NCBI GenBank assembly: GCA_958350755.1
Contig: CATWID010000050.1
Location: 1-13,678, forward strand
Direction of reading: 5' to 3'
DNA: 13,678 bases
From: an uncultured Collinsella sp.
GTDB taxonomy: Bacteria > Actinomycetota > Coriobacteriia > Coriobacteriales > Coriobacteriaceae
The notes under the pieces are model-generated. The model made no database searches. It saw only the letters and a program-made list of their open reading frames with translations, and was not told the origin of the DNA. The position numbers and the translations under genes are program-made. This document shows positions 7,031 to 13,601 of this stretch, piece after piece (within the stretch, counting starts at the first letter, position 1; each line of letters starts with the position of its first letter).

Positions 7031-8086
7031 ATGAATAAAGCGTCAAAAATAGATAATGCATCGTTATTGTCTCTATTTATGTTCACGGTGCAGGAATACG
7101 ATGCCATTACTGCATGCATCCCCTTGCCGACAAAGATTGAATGCAGTTCTATTTCAGATCCACTTGGTCTTCGCGGTTCTAAGATAGAAGATGTCGAGAT
7201 GGTCTGGACCGCAATTAGTGTCCGCATGATGCTTCAGCGGAAGTACTTTTCTAATGGCGAGCGCGTGCAGCTAAAGAAGCTTTTTGATATCGCCGAAACC
7301 GACTTGCGCTTCAATACAAAGGCTATCGGAGATTTGCGCGAAAGGCTCAAGCAGCCACTCGGAAGAGATATAGAACTCCTGCTTCAAGACGGAAACGATG
7401 TACAGGGGCATTTTAGCAACATCGAAGATATCGTTTACGGTAGCTTACTGCATGCAGATTACGATAGGGCAATGCGGCTGCAGGCGATTCCCAACAATGT
7501 AAGAATGCACGCTCTTGCACCATTTGTATTTTCACGTGAGCAAATTATTTTCAAGTTCAGAGATTTATGCATTTCGGCAGAAGTGCCTACGCTTGCAAGA
7601 ATTGACGGTAGCAAGGCCGCTGTATTGAACCTCGATACCTCCCGTGGCGAGGCTAAAGAAGTTTCTGGATCTCCCTACTGGTCGAATATTGCTGGGCACG
7701 ATGCCGACGTGGATGAGCTTGTCTGTATTGCCGAAAAACTTTCTGACGATGATGCGGCTGCATTTCTTATTGCTAAGGTTTTTGTTGGGCTGCTAATGGA
7801 AGATCCGCTTGATGTGGAGAAGCTCGATGATGTTGTTTGGCAAGGCTCCTGGCTGTATCGCGATGGTTTTAAGCATGCGGCAGGGCTCATTCGTTCGATT
7901 CCAGATATTGGGGCGTCTTCGCATATTGCTCACGAGGGCGGCCCGAATAACGCTCAAGTTAAACTATTCCCAAATGTTCCAAACGCATGGATAACTAACA
8001 CACCGCAGCTTTTGACGAATGTTTATCAAATCCATATGGAAAAGCGCTGTGGGGAGTGGAAGGTCATTGCGATTACGGAACCTTAG
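7031..8086 (+). CDS. Unrecognised 351-aa protein upstream of the Dodola operon
   Basis: ATG 7031 is preferred because GAGGGGG (7019-7025) lies 5 nt upstream; an upstream GTG at 6968 in the same frame lacks such a site. The soluble product has no signal peptide or membrane helix. Residues about 1-110 look helical (SLFMFTVQEYDAITACI, ERVQLKKLFDIAETDLRF), the middle has KVFVGLLMEDPLDVEKLDD, and the end (NVYQIHMEKRCGEWKVIAI) is beta-like. I recognise no catalytic motif. It is the first gene after the terminator at 6936 and lies 125 nt before dolA, same strand, between ugd copies 2 and 3. That placement makes it either an independent defence gene or an accessory partner of Dodola, but a promoter-like sequence in the gap argues for separate transcription. 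Confidence 0.8.
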   Translation: MNKASKIDNASLLSLFMFTVQEYDAITACIPLPTKIECSSISDPLGLRGSKIEDVEMVWTAISVRMMLQRKYFSNGERVQLKKLFDIAETDLRFNTKAIGDLRERLKQPLGRDIELLLQDGNDVQGHFSNIEDIVYGSLLHADYDRAMRLQAIPNNVRMHALAPFVFSREQIIFKFRDLCISAEVPTLARIDGSKAAVLNLDTSRGEAKEVSGSPYWSNIAGHDADVDELVCIAEKLSDDDAAAFLIAKVFVGLLMEDPLDVEKLDDVVWQGSWLYRDGFKHAAGLIRSIPDIGASSHIAHEGGPNNAQVKLFPNVPNAWITNTPQLLTNVYQIHMEKRCGEWKVIAITEP

Positions 8087-8147
8087 TCTGAAGAATGACG
8101 GTAGCCGTGAGCTAGTGAAACCCAATTTAGGAAACCCAGTTGTCATA

Positions 8148-8183
8148 GTAGGTATTTGTCCTAACCAAGGTTTAACCTACATA
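8148..8183 (+). promoter_or_regulatory. Candidate promoter with overlapping inverted repeat for the Dodola operon
   Basis: TTGTCC (8156-8161), a 16-nt spacer and TACATA (8178-8183) form a plausible -35/-10 pair. A 6-bp inverted repeat, GTAGGT (8148-8153) with ACCTAC (8175-8180), brackets it, with AACCAAGGTT inside. This is a possible operator or merely symmetry. The resulting leader would be about 20 nt and carry the dolA ribosome site. Confidence 0.4.
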
Positions 8184-8211
8184 AAATCACCCCGGCATTG
8201 GAGGTAACTTA

Positions 8212-9033
8212 GTGTGTACTACATCTAAACTAAGCAAAGTTGTTTATTTCGATGAAGGTTCTGCAACCGACTTTATCCAAATCGTTCACGATGGCGAGCT
8301 TAAGAAGACTAGTGAGTTGTTCTCTTCTGAAAGCAACAATGACAACGGTTCCGTAAAAACTGAAAGCATGATTGGCATAGGAGCCGTATTTAAAGGTTTA
8401 ATTGGTGCCAGAGCGTCAGTGGAAGCTGATGCTTCGTTTTCCTCAAGTTTAGAATCTGGTGAAGTGGTAAAGAACATCATTACCAACACTCTGCTTACTG
8501 ACTTTATCTCCATAGTTAACACTGAAGGAGATTCCTCTATAGAAGTGTTTGATGGGTATGAAATCAAGCCGATTAGCAACTCCATGTCGAGCTTTATGCT
8601 TTTGACTCCCTACTTGAGCATGCTTCGTGGCGGCAGTTCAATTCCTGCTGGTGATTTTGCAATTTCACTGGACCGAATTGACGAAGCGATAAAGAAAGCG
8701 AAAGGATATTACGAGTTCCTCGCTATTAATAAAAATAAAACAAGCGACATGAGGCTTCTTCGCTTTAATGGCACTGCATTAAAGAATAATTACAAACTGA
8801 ACGACCTTACTAAAATGGATCTTCATTTTTACGCCGTAAAAGTTGGTCAGTCGAGCCTGTTTGATCTTGATATCGAAAATGAGTTAGAGCTTACAGGGGT
8901 GTCAGGAGAAGGAAAGAATCCTGACTATCCAATTGATGATAGCCATACAGTAGTTGTTGATGCCAAGACAAACTCTGACACTACCCTAGATATGTACGAT
9001 GTTATTTTGGCAGGTGTTAGAAGCAATGGCTAG
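8212..9033 (+). CDS. dolA: DUF6414-like protein, DolA of a Dodola anti-phage system
   Basis: GTG 8212 follows GGAGG (8200-8204) by 7 nt, giving 273 residues. The N terminus (KVVYFDEGSATDFIQIVHDG) has the form I recall for DUF6414 proteins. It continues with a Gly/Ala/Ser segment (IGIGAVFKGLIGARASVEAD), a helical part and a C-terminal beta-like section. No enzyme motif is evident. The next gene, a ClpB-like AAA+ ATPase, starts 8 nt before this stop (ATG 9026 in ATGGCTAG), so the two are translationally coupled. DUF6414 followed by ClpB-like ATPase is the published composition of the Dodola phage-defence system; its mechanism is not established as far as I know. The family call is from memory of the motif plus the partner gene. 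Confidence 0.8.
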   Translation: MCTTSKLSKVVYFDEGSATDFIQIVHDGELKKTSELFSSESNNDNGSVKTESMIGIGAVFKGLIGARASVEADASFSSSLESGEVVKNIITNTLLTDFISIVNTEGDSSIEVFDGYEIKPISNSMSSFMLLTPYLSMLRGGSSIPAGDFAISLDRIDEAIKKAKGYYEFLAINKNKTSDMRLLRFNGTALKNNYKLNDLTKMDLHFYAVKVGQSSLFDLDIENELELTGVSGEGKNPDYPIDDSHTVVVDAKTNSDTTLDMYDVILAGVRSNG

Positions 9034-10165
9034 CTCTGTTCATGTATTTTGGGGATCCAACCAGGATTTCGAGGACTACGTTTCAGAACGCATTAACGAG
9101 TTTGAATCTACGATTACATACCTTGAGCTAATCAGTGCTTACAATACAAAAATGCGCACCACTTTAAACTCCGCAACAAGTGAGACATCCCATTTTTACG
9201 ATGCTGTAGATAATGTCGTTGTGAGGTCAGCTGATTTTGGCTCTGTATCCGCTCATGTTATCTACAACTTTGCTGCCATTGCTTTGCAAGGATGCAATTT
9301 CGAAACAATGTATATTCAAAATCCGCCACGTCAGGTTCTGCGCTCGCTCCAAACTGCCTTTCCTGATTGTCTCGTTCATTCGTCAACGGAGTATAAAGAA
9401 GTAAACAAGAATATCCTTCTTGATGTTCACAGGCGTCTTGCAGCCACAATCCTTGGTCAAAAAGCCTGTAAGAATGAAATCGATTTAAGCTTGTATCGTA
9501 TTTCAAAAATGGGAAAAGAGAAGCCTGCTGTTCTTCTATTCTATGGTCCGTCAGGTGTGGGAAAAACCGAAACAGCTAAACAGCTTAGCGAAGCTTTGGG
9601 TGGGGGTCTCACGAGGATTCAATTCTCAATGTTTCAAAACCAAGAAGCATTCGACTATCTATTTGGCGGCGAGCATTCGAAGGGCAGCTTTGCGCGAGAC
9701 TTGCTTGCAAGAGAATCAAACGTTGTGCTCCTTGACGAGTTCGATAAGGTTAACCATGGTCTCTACAATGCTTTCTATGAGCTATTCGATGAGGGAGTTC
9801 TTGTCGATAGTTATTACCGTGTCGAAATGGGTAATGCAGTCTTTATCTTGACAACGAATTTCGAATCGGAAGAAGAGATCAAGAAGGCGCTTGGTCCGGC
9901 CATGTTTTCTCGTATTAGCGCTTGTATTAAATTTGAACAGCTCGCACCTGAAGAGCTTCAGAAACTCATTAATCGACATTTTGATTACTTGCTGCAGCAT
10001 CTTGATGATGAAGAGAAAAGTCATATTGAGCAACGCGGTGTGCGGGACTGGTTTCTCGCAAATGCCTCTAAATTCGACAACGTTAGAACTTTAAATCGAA
10101 AGATGGAAAGAGCTATATTTGGCGTTCTAACCAATGAGCTTCTTAAGGAATGCTCCAAGGATTGA
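9026..10165 (+). CDS. dolB: ClpB-like AAA+ ATPase, DolB of a Dodola anti-phage system
   Basis: The start at ATG 9026 overlaps the dolA stop by 8 nt; ATG 8999 in the same frame would overlap by 35 nt and is less likely. In the 379-residue product, residues 1-135 are a unique N-terminal region. Residues 136-379 are one AAA+ module of the Clp/Hsp100 second-ring type: ILGQ entry, Walker A GPSGVGKT (174-181), Walker B VVLLDEFD (233-240), sensor-1 TTN (276-278), an arginine-finger candidate R296 in AMFSRIS, and a sensor-2-like NVRTLNRK in the position of ClpB GARPLKR. It lacks a first AAA ring, the M-domain and the ClpP-binding loop as far as I can see, so it is not a housekeeping ClpB. It probably uses ATP to remodel DolA or a phage-sensed target. 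Confidence 0.85.
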   Translation: MASSVHVFWGSNQDFEDYVSERINEFESTITYLELISAYNTKMRTTLNSATSETSHFYDAVDNVVVRSADFGSVSAHVIYNFAAIALQGCNFETMYIQNPPRQVLRSLQTAFPDCLVHSSTEYKEVNKNILLDVHRRLAATILGQKACKNEIDLSLYRISKMGKEKPAVLLFYGPSGVGKTETAKQLSEALGGGLTRIQFSMFQNQEAFDYLFGGEHSKGSFARDLLARESNVVLLDEFDKVNHGLYNAFYELFDEGVLVDSYYRVEMGNAVFILTTNFESEEEIKKALGPAMFSRISACIKFEQLAPEELQKLINRHFDYLLQHLDDEEKSHIEQRGVRDWFLANASKFDNVRTLNRKMERAIFGVLTNELLKECSKD

Positions 10166-10237
10166 CGGACCGCACCTTCATTCACTTGCTTTCCGTATCT
10201 GAGCCCACAGACATCTCAACGCGACCAGGCACCAACT

Positions 10238-10593
10238 TCCTTTCACCGACTGGCAAAACGATTTGCACCTAATATCGGGATTCGATCGCTGGTTTTCTTC
10301 TTCCTCCATTGTGTGATCTCGCTACACTAATAACTGCTGCCACCAGGCATTTTCTAGATGCAGCTCCCATTGGCTCTTGCGAAGATCGGAGCGGTTATGT
10401 TTGCCACCGCGTTCCACACTAGCCGACACTACATTCTGCTTACTATCATGGCCTGCCTATGCGTTTTGCTGGGCGGGCCTTCTTATGCAGCGGGCGTGAA
10501 CAGCCTGTTCATTGCTGGCGCCACGTACTACGAGCCGGGTGCGTCGGGCTCCAGATGGGCCTGGACCGATGCCGACCATCTGGAGCTTACCGG
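10238..10593 (+). repeat. Direct repeat of the surface-protein gene 5' region, copy 1
   Basis: This aligns over ~355 bp with 11667-12021. It covers the upstream region (TTTCACCGACTGGCAAAACG), a promoter-like stretch and the first ~65 codons of the LPXTG gene. The homology stops abruptly at GAGCTTAACGG/GAGCTTACCGG, where the third ugd fragment begins within about 8 nt. Confidence 0.88.
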
Positions 10594-10597
10594 TTAG
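10397..10597 (+). pseudogene. Truncated 5' copy of the LPXTG surface-protein gene
   Basis: From ATG 10397 (GGAG 5 nt upstream) the frame encodes a signal peptide (core MACLCVLLGGPSYAAG) and about 33 further residues (SLFIAGATYYEPGASG, then WTDADHLELTG). It ends at TAG 10595-10597, where homology to the full gene (11825-12910) stops and ugd copy 3 begins. The carbohydrate-binding-like region, Pro/Thr linker and LPXTG anchor are all missing, so any product would be a short secreted peptide. It keeps the upstream region and might still be transcribed. Confidence 0.85.
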
Positions 10598-10600
10598 CAC

Positions 10601-10729
10601 TCACGCACGACCTTGATGCCTTCAAGACCGGCTGCGACGTGATTGTCGCTAACCGCTAGAGCGACGAGCTCGCGAACGTGACGGACAAGGTATACGCCAG
10701 GACCTGTTTAAGCGGGACTAGGGGAGAGG
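10601..10729 (+). pseudogene. ugd: ugd 3'-terminal fragment, copy 3 (short and decayed)
   Basis: TCACGCACGACCTTGATGCC onward matches the last ~40 codons of ugd (AFKTGCDVIVANR), then the Trp codon is TAG, and a small deletion near 10700 (GCCAGGACCTG) disrupts the frame before the native end (GCGGGACTAGGGGAGAGG). The right limit is the same as in copies 1 and 2. The left limit is different: it is fused to the truncated surface-protein copy. Confidence 0.85.
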
Positions 10730-10916
10730 GCATACCTGACCGTGCTGAGCGAGAGCCGGTTTTTCGTTAACTTATCTGTCTAGAGAGGACTGCGGCGTAT
10801 CGATACTAGCCGTTGCACCGCCGTTCAGCTTCTTTACTTGTACTTATCTCATTTGAGCTATTTTAAAGTATTTCAATTTCCGCCAGCCGTCTGCCCATGT
10901 AGCAAATGCATAACGA

Positions 10917-10945
10917 TTGCCTTCCATACAATCGGTAAGTAAAAT
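10917..10945 (+). promoter_or_regulatory. Promoter of mntA-hepT, probably giving a leaderless mRNA
   Basis: TTGCCT (10917-10922), an exact 17-nt spacer and TAAAAT (10940-10945). Only 6 nt separate the -10 box from ATG 10952, so the transcript would start at or next to the start codon. No Shine-Dalgarno precedes this ATG. The rest of 10730-10916 holds no gene that I can see. Confidence 0.6.
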
Positions 10946-10951
10946 TGAGTC

Positions 10952-11251
10952 ATGATTACACTCGTCGACATATCTGCCGCTGTTTCTCGCGTACTGTCTC
11001 GCTACGATGTCCGCGAGGCGTATCTTTTTGGCTCTTTTGCCCGCGGCGAGCAGACGCCAGATAGCGATATCGATTTACGTCTAGTCTGCGGCGAAACAAT
11101 GACATTCGGCACACTGTACGAACTCTCCCTTGAACTTGAAGAGGAGCTCGGGCGAGAGGTTGAGATTGTGACTAATCCGCCCGAGCACATGCGTCCGGCT
11201 TTCCGCAAAAACATTGAACAGGATGAGGTGCGTCTTTATGAAGCGGCGTAA
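10952..11251 (+). CDS. mntA: MntA-type nucleotidyltransferase antitoxin
   Basis: The 99-residue minimal nucleotidyltransferase has GSFARGEQTPDSDID at residues 27-41, the GSX10DXD motif with D39 and D41 as metal-binding acids; a further acid (E75 in VEIVT) is in the usual place for the third. MntA proteins neutralise the HEPN ribonuclease HepT by attaching AMP to a Tyr of its RX4HXY motif. The length is typical. The hepT start lies inside its last codons, so the two are coupled. The start ATG 10952 has no ribosome site, but it fits a leaderless transcript from the promoter just upstream. Confidence 0.93.
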   Translation: MITLVDISAAVSRVLSRYDVREAYLFGSFARGEQTPDSDIDLRLVCGETMTFGTLYELSLELEEELGREVEIVTNPPEHMRPAFRKNIEQDEVRLYEAA

Positions 11252-11606
11252 GCGAGACGCCGAGCTCATCGATGTCATTCTGTCTGATTGCGAGACGCTG
11301 ACTAAACGTATCGACCATTTTGGCTCTACGGAGAGTTCCTTTGTTTGCGATAGGAGCGAGGAAGGCGAACTTGCCTACGACGCAATCATGAGCCCTGTTT
11401 ACAGAATCGCTGAGGATGCTCTCCATCTTTCTGATGAGGTCCAATCAGCTTTTCCGGAGTATCCCTGGAATGATATTAGGGGTTTTTGCAATTTCGTAGC
11501 GCACGGTTATCGAGAGGTTGATCGATCCCTTGCTTGGAAAGTAATCGTTGATGATATTCCCGAGCTAGAGAAAGCTTTGCGAATCTTTAAGGAGCGTCAG
11601 AGCTAA
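11238..11606 (+). CDS. hepT: HepT-like HEPN toxin with altered catalytic motif
   Basis: ATG 11238 follows GAGGTG (11225-11230) by 7 nt and overlaps the end of mntA by 14 nt; TTG 11214 is less likely. The 122-residue product has the DUF86/HepT layout ending in WNDIRGFCNFVAHGYREVD. The family motif RX4HXY should read RNFVAHGY here; H89 and Y91 (the AMP acceptor) are present, but residue 84 is Cys (TGC) instead of Arg, one C-to-T change from CGC. HepT Arg and His are both needed for RNA cleavage in characterised members, so this toxin may be inactive or altered. It could be a decaying module or an attenuated allele kept for another role. Confidence 0.9.
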   Translation: MKRRKRDAELIDVILSDCETLTKRIDHFGSTESSFVCDRSEEGELAYDAIMSPVYRIAEDALHLSDEVQSAFPEYPWNDIRGFCNFVAHGYREVDRSLAWKVIVDDIPELEKALRIFKERQS

Positions 11607-11666
11607 TGCGTCGTTGGTTGGCGCTGTACCCTTGGTAGCCTGCGACCCCATGCCGGGCTCGGCCCC

Positions 11667-12021
11667 TCCTTTCACCGATTGGCAAAACGATTTACACCTA
11701 ATTCCTGGCACTGTTCAGGGACATTTTCTTTGTTTGTGCCTTGATCTCGCTAAACTGACAACTGCTGCTACCAGGGCATTTTCTGGTGCACATTCTATTG
11801 GCTCCTGCGAAGATCGGAGCGGGTATGTTTGCTGCCGAGTCCTACACCAGCCGTCATTACATTGCGATTGTTGCCATGGCCTGCCTATGCGTTTTGCTGG
11901 GCGGGCCTTCTTATGCCGCGGGCGCGGAGAGCCTCATCATCGCAGGCGCGACGTACTACGAGCCGGGCGTGTCGGGACCCGGCTGGACCTGGACCGATGC
12001 CGACCACCTAGAGCTTAACGG
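11667..12021 (+). repeat. Direct repeat of the surface-protein gene 5' region, copy 2
   Basis: Partner of 10238-10593. Together they bracket the third ugd fragment and the mntA-hepT pair, so that ~1.1-kb block looks inserted with duplication of the adjoining gene start. Confidence 0.88.
11729..11756 (+). promoter_or_regulatory. Weak candidate promoter of the surface-protein gene
   Basis: TTTGTT (11729-11734), 16 nt, TAAACT (11751-11756). The -10-like box is conserved in the upstream duplicate as TACACT within TGATCTCGCTACACT, the -35-like box less so. It would give a ~60-nt leader. Confidence 0.3.
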
Positions 12022-12910
12022 CTACGCGGGCGAGGCCATCGGCGCCGAAGGCGACCTGGTGCTGACGCTTACCGGGCAAAACTCCGTGACGGAGTCGCAT
12101 GCGCCCGATGCGGACATCACGCTGTGCGGCATGGAGGTGTGGGGCAACCTGACGCTTCGCGGTACCGGGACCCTGACGGCGACGGGCTCGCAGTGCGGGA
12201 TCCACGTCTCGCAGGCGCTCGTGGTGGACGGCTGCACCGTCGATGCCCGGGCGGACGGGGCCGATATTACGGACGAGGCGGTCGCCGGCGTGATCGCGGG
12301 CGACATGACCGTGCGCGGCGGCGGGCGCATCGTTGCCGCGGGCGCCGGGTCCGGAGCGGGCGTGCGCGCCTACGGCGTGTATCTGCAGGACGCGGGGCTT
12401 GGCGATGGCGCGGCCGACTGCCGGCTTTCCGTCGACGCCTCCTGGCTTGATGCGGCCGGTGCCGATGGCGGCGTTGCGTGCACGGGCGGGTCGTTTGCAT
12501 CCGCACGGTTTGTGACGCCTGCGGGTGGGGCCTTTGGTGCTAGCGGCGTGGTGGACGCCTCCGGTGCGGTGGCACCGCGTGTGGTGGTTGAGCCCGAGGG
12601 TGCCACACCTCCGGCGGGGGAGACGGACGGGGTCGATGTGCCTGGCGATAGCGCGGACAAGTCTCCCGCCGATGCAGGCCCCGCTGCCGGACAGCCCACC
12701 GCAGGGTCCACGGCAAATCCCGCGCTGAAACCCGCGGCCACAACAACCAAGACAACAACGACAGTAACCAAGACCACGGTCGCCAAAGTCCCCAAGCCCA
12801 AGGCTGCCACTGTGACACTCCCCAAGACCGGCGACAGCAACTGGATCGCAGCCTCCTTTACGTTTTTCTTGCTTGGAACAACGCTTCTAGCCGCCGCATA
12901 TCGCTGCTGA
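11825..12910 (+). CDS. LPXTG-anchored surface protein with carbohydrate-binding/beta-helix-like repeats
   Basis: ATG 11825 has GGAG 5 nt upstream and begins a normal signal peptide (hydrophobic core about residues 12-28, cleavage likely near SYAAG). GTG 11786 in frame would give an over-long N-region. In the 361-residue product the body has short beta-rich repeats (GDLVLTLTGQNSVT, WGNLTLRGTGTLTATG, QALVVDGCTVDARA) like Cthe_2159-type carbohydrate-binding or right-handed beta-helix domains. A Pro/Ala/Thr/Lys-rich wall-spanning linker follows, then LPKTGDSN at about residue 332, a membrane helix and a short tail, so sortase should attach it to the cell wall. It is GC-rich and native-looking. 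A truncated 5' copy lies 1.4 kb upstream. The ligand is unknown. Confidence 0.88.
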   Translation: MFAAESYTSRHYIAIVAMACLCVLLGGPSYAAGAESLIIAGATYYEPGVSGPGWTWTDADHLELNGYAGEAIGAEGDLVLTLTGQNSVTESHAPDADITLCGMEVWGNLTLRGTGTLTATGSQCGIHVSQALVVDGCTVDARADGADITDEAVAGVIAGDMTVRGGGRIVAAGAGSGAGVRAYGVYLQDAGLGDGAADCRLSVDASWLDAAGADGGVACTGGSFASARFVTPAGGAFGASGVVDASGAVAPRVVVEPEGATPPAGETDGVDVPGDSADKSPADAGPAAGQPTAGSTANPALKPAATTTKTTTTVTKTTVAKVPKPKAATVTLPKTGDSNWIAASFTFFLLGTTLLAAAYRC

Positions 12911-12960
12911 GGCGGCGCAACGCACTTAGCTGCAATACAAGAACTCTGTTGAAGCTTTGA

Positions 12961-12995
12961 GGGCAACACTTCCGGATAGGGAGCGTTGCCCTTTT
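12961..12995 (+). terminator. Terminator of the surface-protein gene
   Basis: GGGCAAC (12961-12967) pairs with GTTGCCC (12985-12991), extendable inward to a 13-bp stem with mismatches or wobbles, and is followed by TTTT. It sits 50 nt after the stop codon. Confidence 0.8.
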
Positions 12996-13109
12996 CGCGC
13001 ATGCAACATCTGACGTACTAGCCATATGCGTTTTCGCGCTGTGAATGAAGCAGCGTACCTTTCTTCAAAATATGATCACCCCAAAACCTTTCTTCCGGAC
13101 CGGCGCTAA

Positions 13110-13205
13110 CTTGCACTTTTAGGTACTGTGAGATTCTGGGACGCATGGAACCGCATGGGTGGCATTCGCACTTGCTTGGAGACCATTGAGGGAGCCGTCG
13201 AATGA
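13110..13205 (+). pseudogene. Tail of an unrecognised gene (decayed operon)
   Basis: A 31-codon open frame (after TAA 13107) ends at TGA 13203-13205 and includes VRFWDAWNRMGGIRT and CLETIEGAVE. The stop overlaps the next start as ATGA, and GAGGGAG lies 7 nt before that ATG, which argues this is the true end of a gene whose beginning is lost. I do not recognise the family. Bases 12996-13109 hold nothing I can identify. Confidence 0.4.
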
Positions 13206-13419
13206 AGTTGACATCAAAGGCGGAAGCCGGTGTCAACGAGCTTGTCAACAATGAGGCTAAAGGCCGATTAGTATCTTATCCGCATCGAGGGATGGGATTA
13301 ACATAGGGACGAAGGAGTTTTGCTTGAGAGGTTCATATAACCGGCCCATCGACCAAGAGGGGCAATGGGGCCATCTGATATCAACGTTGGGCGATATGCA
13401 ATTCGCCTGGACAGCATAA
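13202..13419 (+). pseudogene. Small frameshifted gene remnant, coupled to its neighbours
   Basis: ATG 13202 (MKLTSKAEAGVNELVNNEAK, GAGGGAG 7 nt upstream) runs to TAG 13304-13306. From about 13290 a different + frame becomes protein-like (DGINIGTKEFCLRGSYNRP, then QWGHLISTLGDMQFAWTA) and ends at TAA 13417-13419, 9 nt before the next gene. Joining the two by one frameshift gives a product of about 72 residues. I do not recognise it. The tight spacing on both sides suggests it was the middle gene of an operon. Confidence 0.4.
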
Positions 13420-13428
13420 GAGGTGCAA

Positions 13429-13600
13429 TTGGAACGCATAGTCACGAAGCCAACCAGAATCGATCTGCATATCCATTCTGCTGCAAGTATCGCCACTAAG
13501 GACAAAGGTAAGAAGGAACTTGCCGACTGCGATAAAGACCATGTTGATGCGCTGCTTCGCGGTTTGAAGGCGCATGACATCAACATGTGCGCAATCATTT
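13429..13600 (+). pseudogene. N-terminal part of a PHP-domain (TrlF-like) gene, truncated
   Basis: TTG 13429 is preceded by AAGAGG at 5 nt; GTG 13423 is an alternative, and TAA 13417 limits the frame upstream. The peptide has RIDLHIHSAASIATKDK (HxH metal site of the PHP phosphoesterase domain), then VDALLRGLKAHDINMCAI. In PHP/TrlF-type proteins the next residues should be TDHN, but the sequence departs exactly there, near 13597-13602. Beyond this the bases encode, on the opposite strand, an ABC-transporter ATPase. The frame stays open to the window edge, but only as the antisense of that gene. TrlF-type proteins join a PHP domain to an AAA-like ATPase and occur in accessory islands. The assignment is by motif from memory. 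Confidence 0.6.
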
Positions 13601-13601
13601 G

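Noticed and set aside
9026..10165. Housekeeping ClpB/ClpA chaperone
   Set aside because: Only one AAA ring, no double ring or M-domain, an unrelated N-terminal region and coupling to a DUF6414-like gene.
12370..13002. 210-residue minus-strand frame across the surface-protein gene
   Set aside because: Antisense of the LPXTG gene body and its terminator; low-complexity Pro/Ala/Ser composition is the mirror of the GC-rich coding strand.
13257..13598. 113-residue minus-strand frame at the right end
   Set aside because: Antisense of the PHP-domain remnant, whose plus-strand HxH motif is far more convincing.
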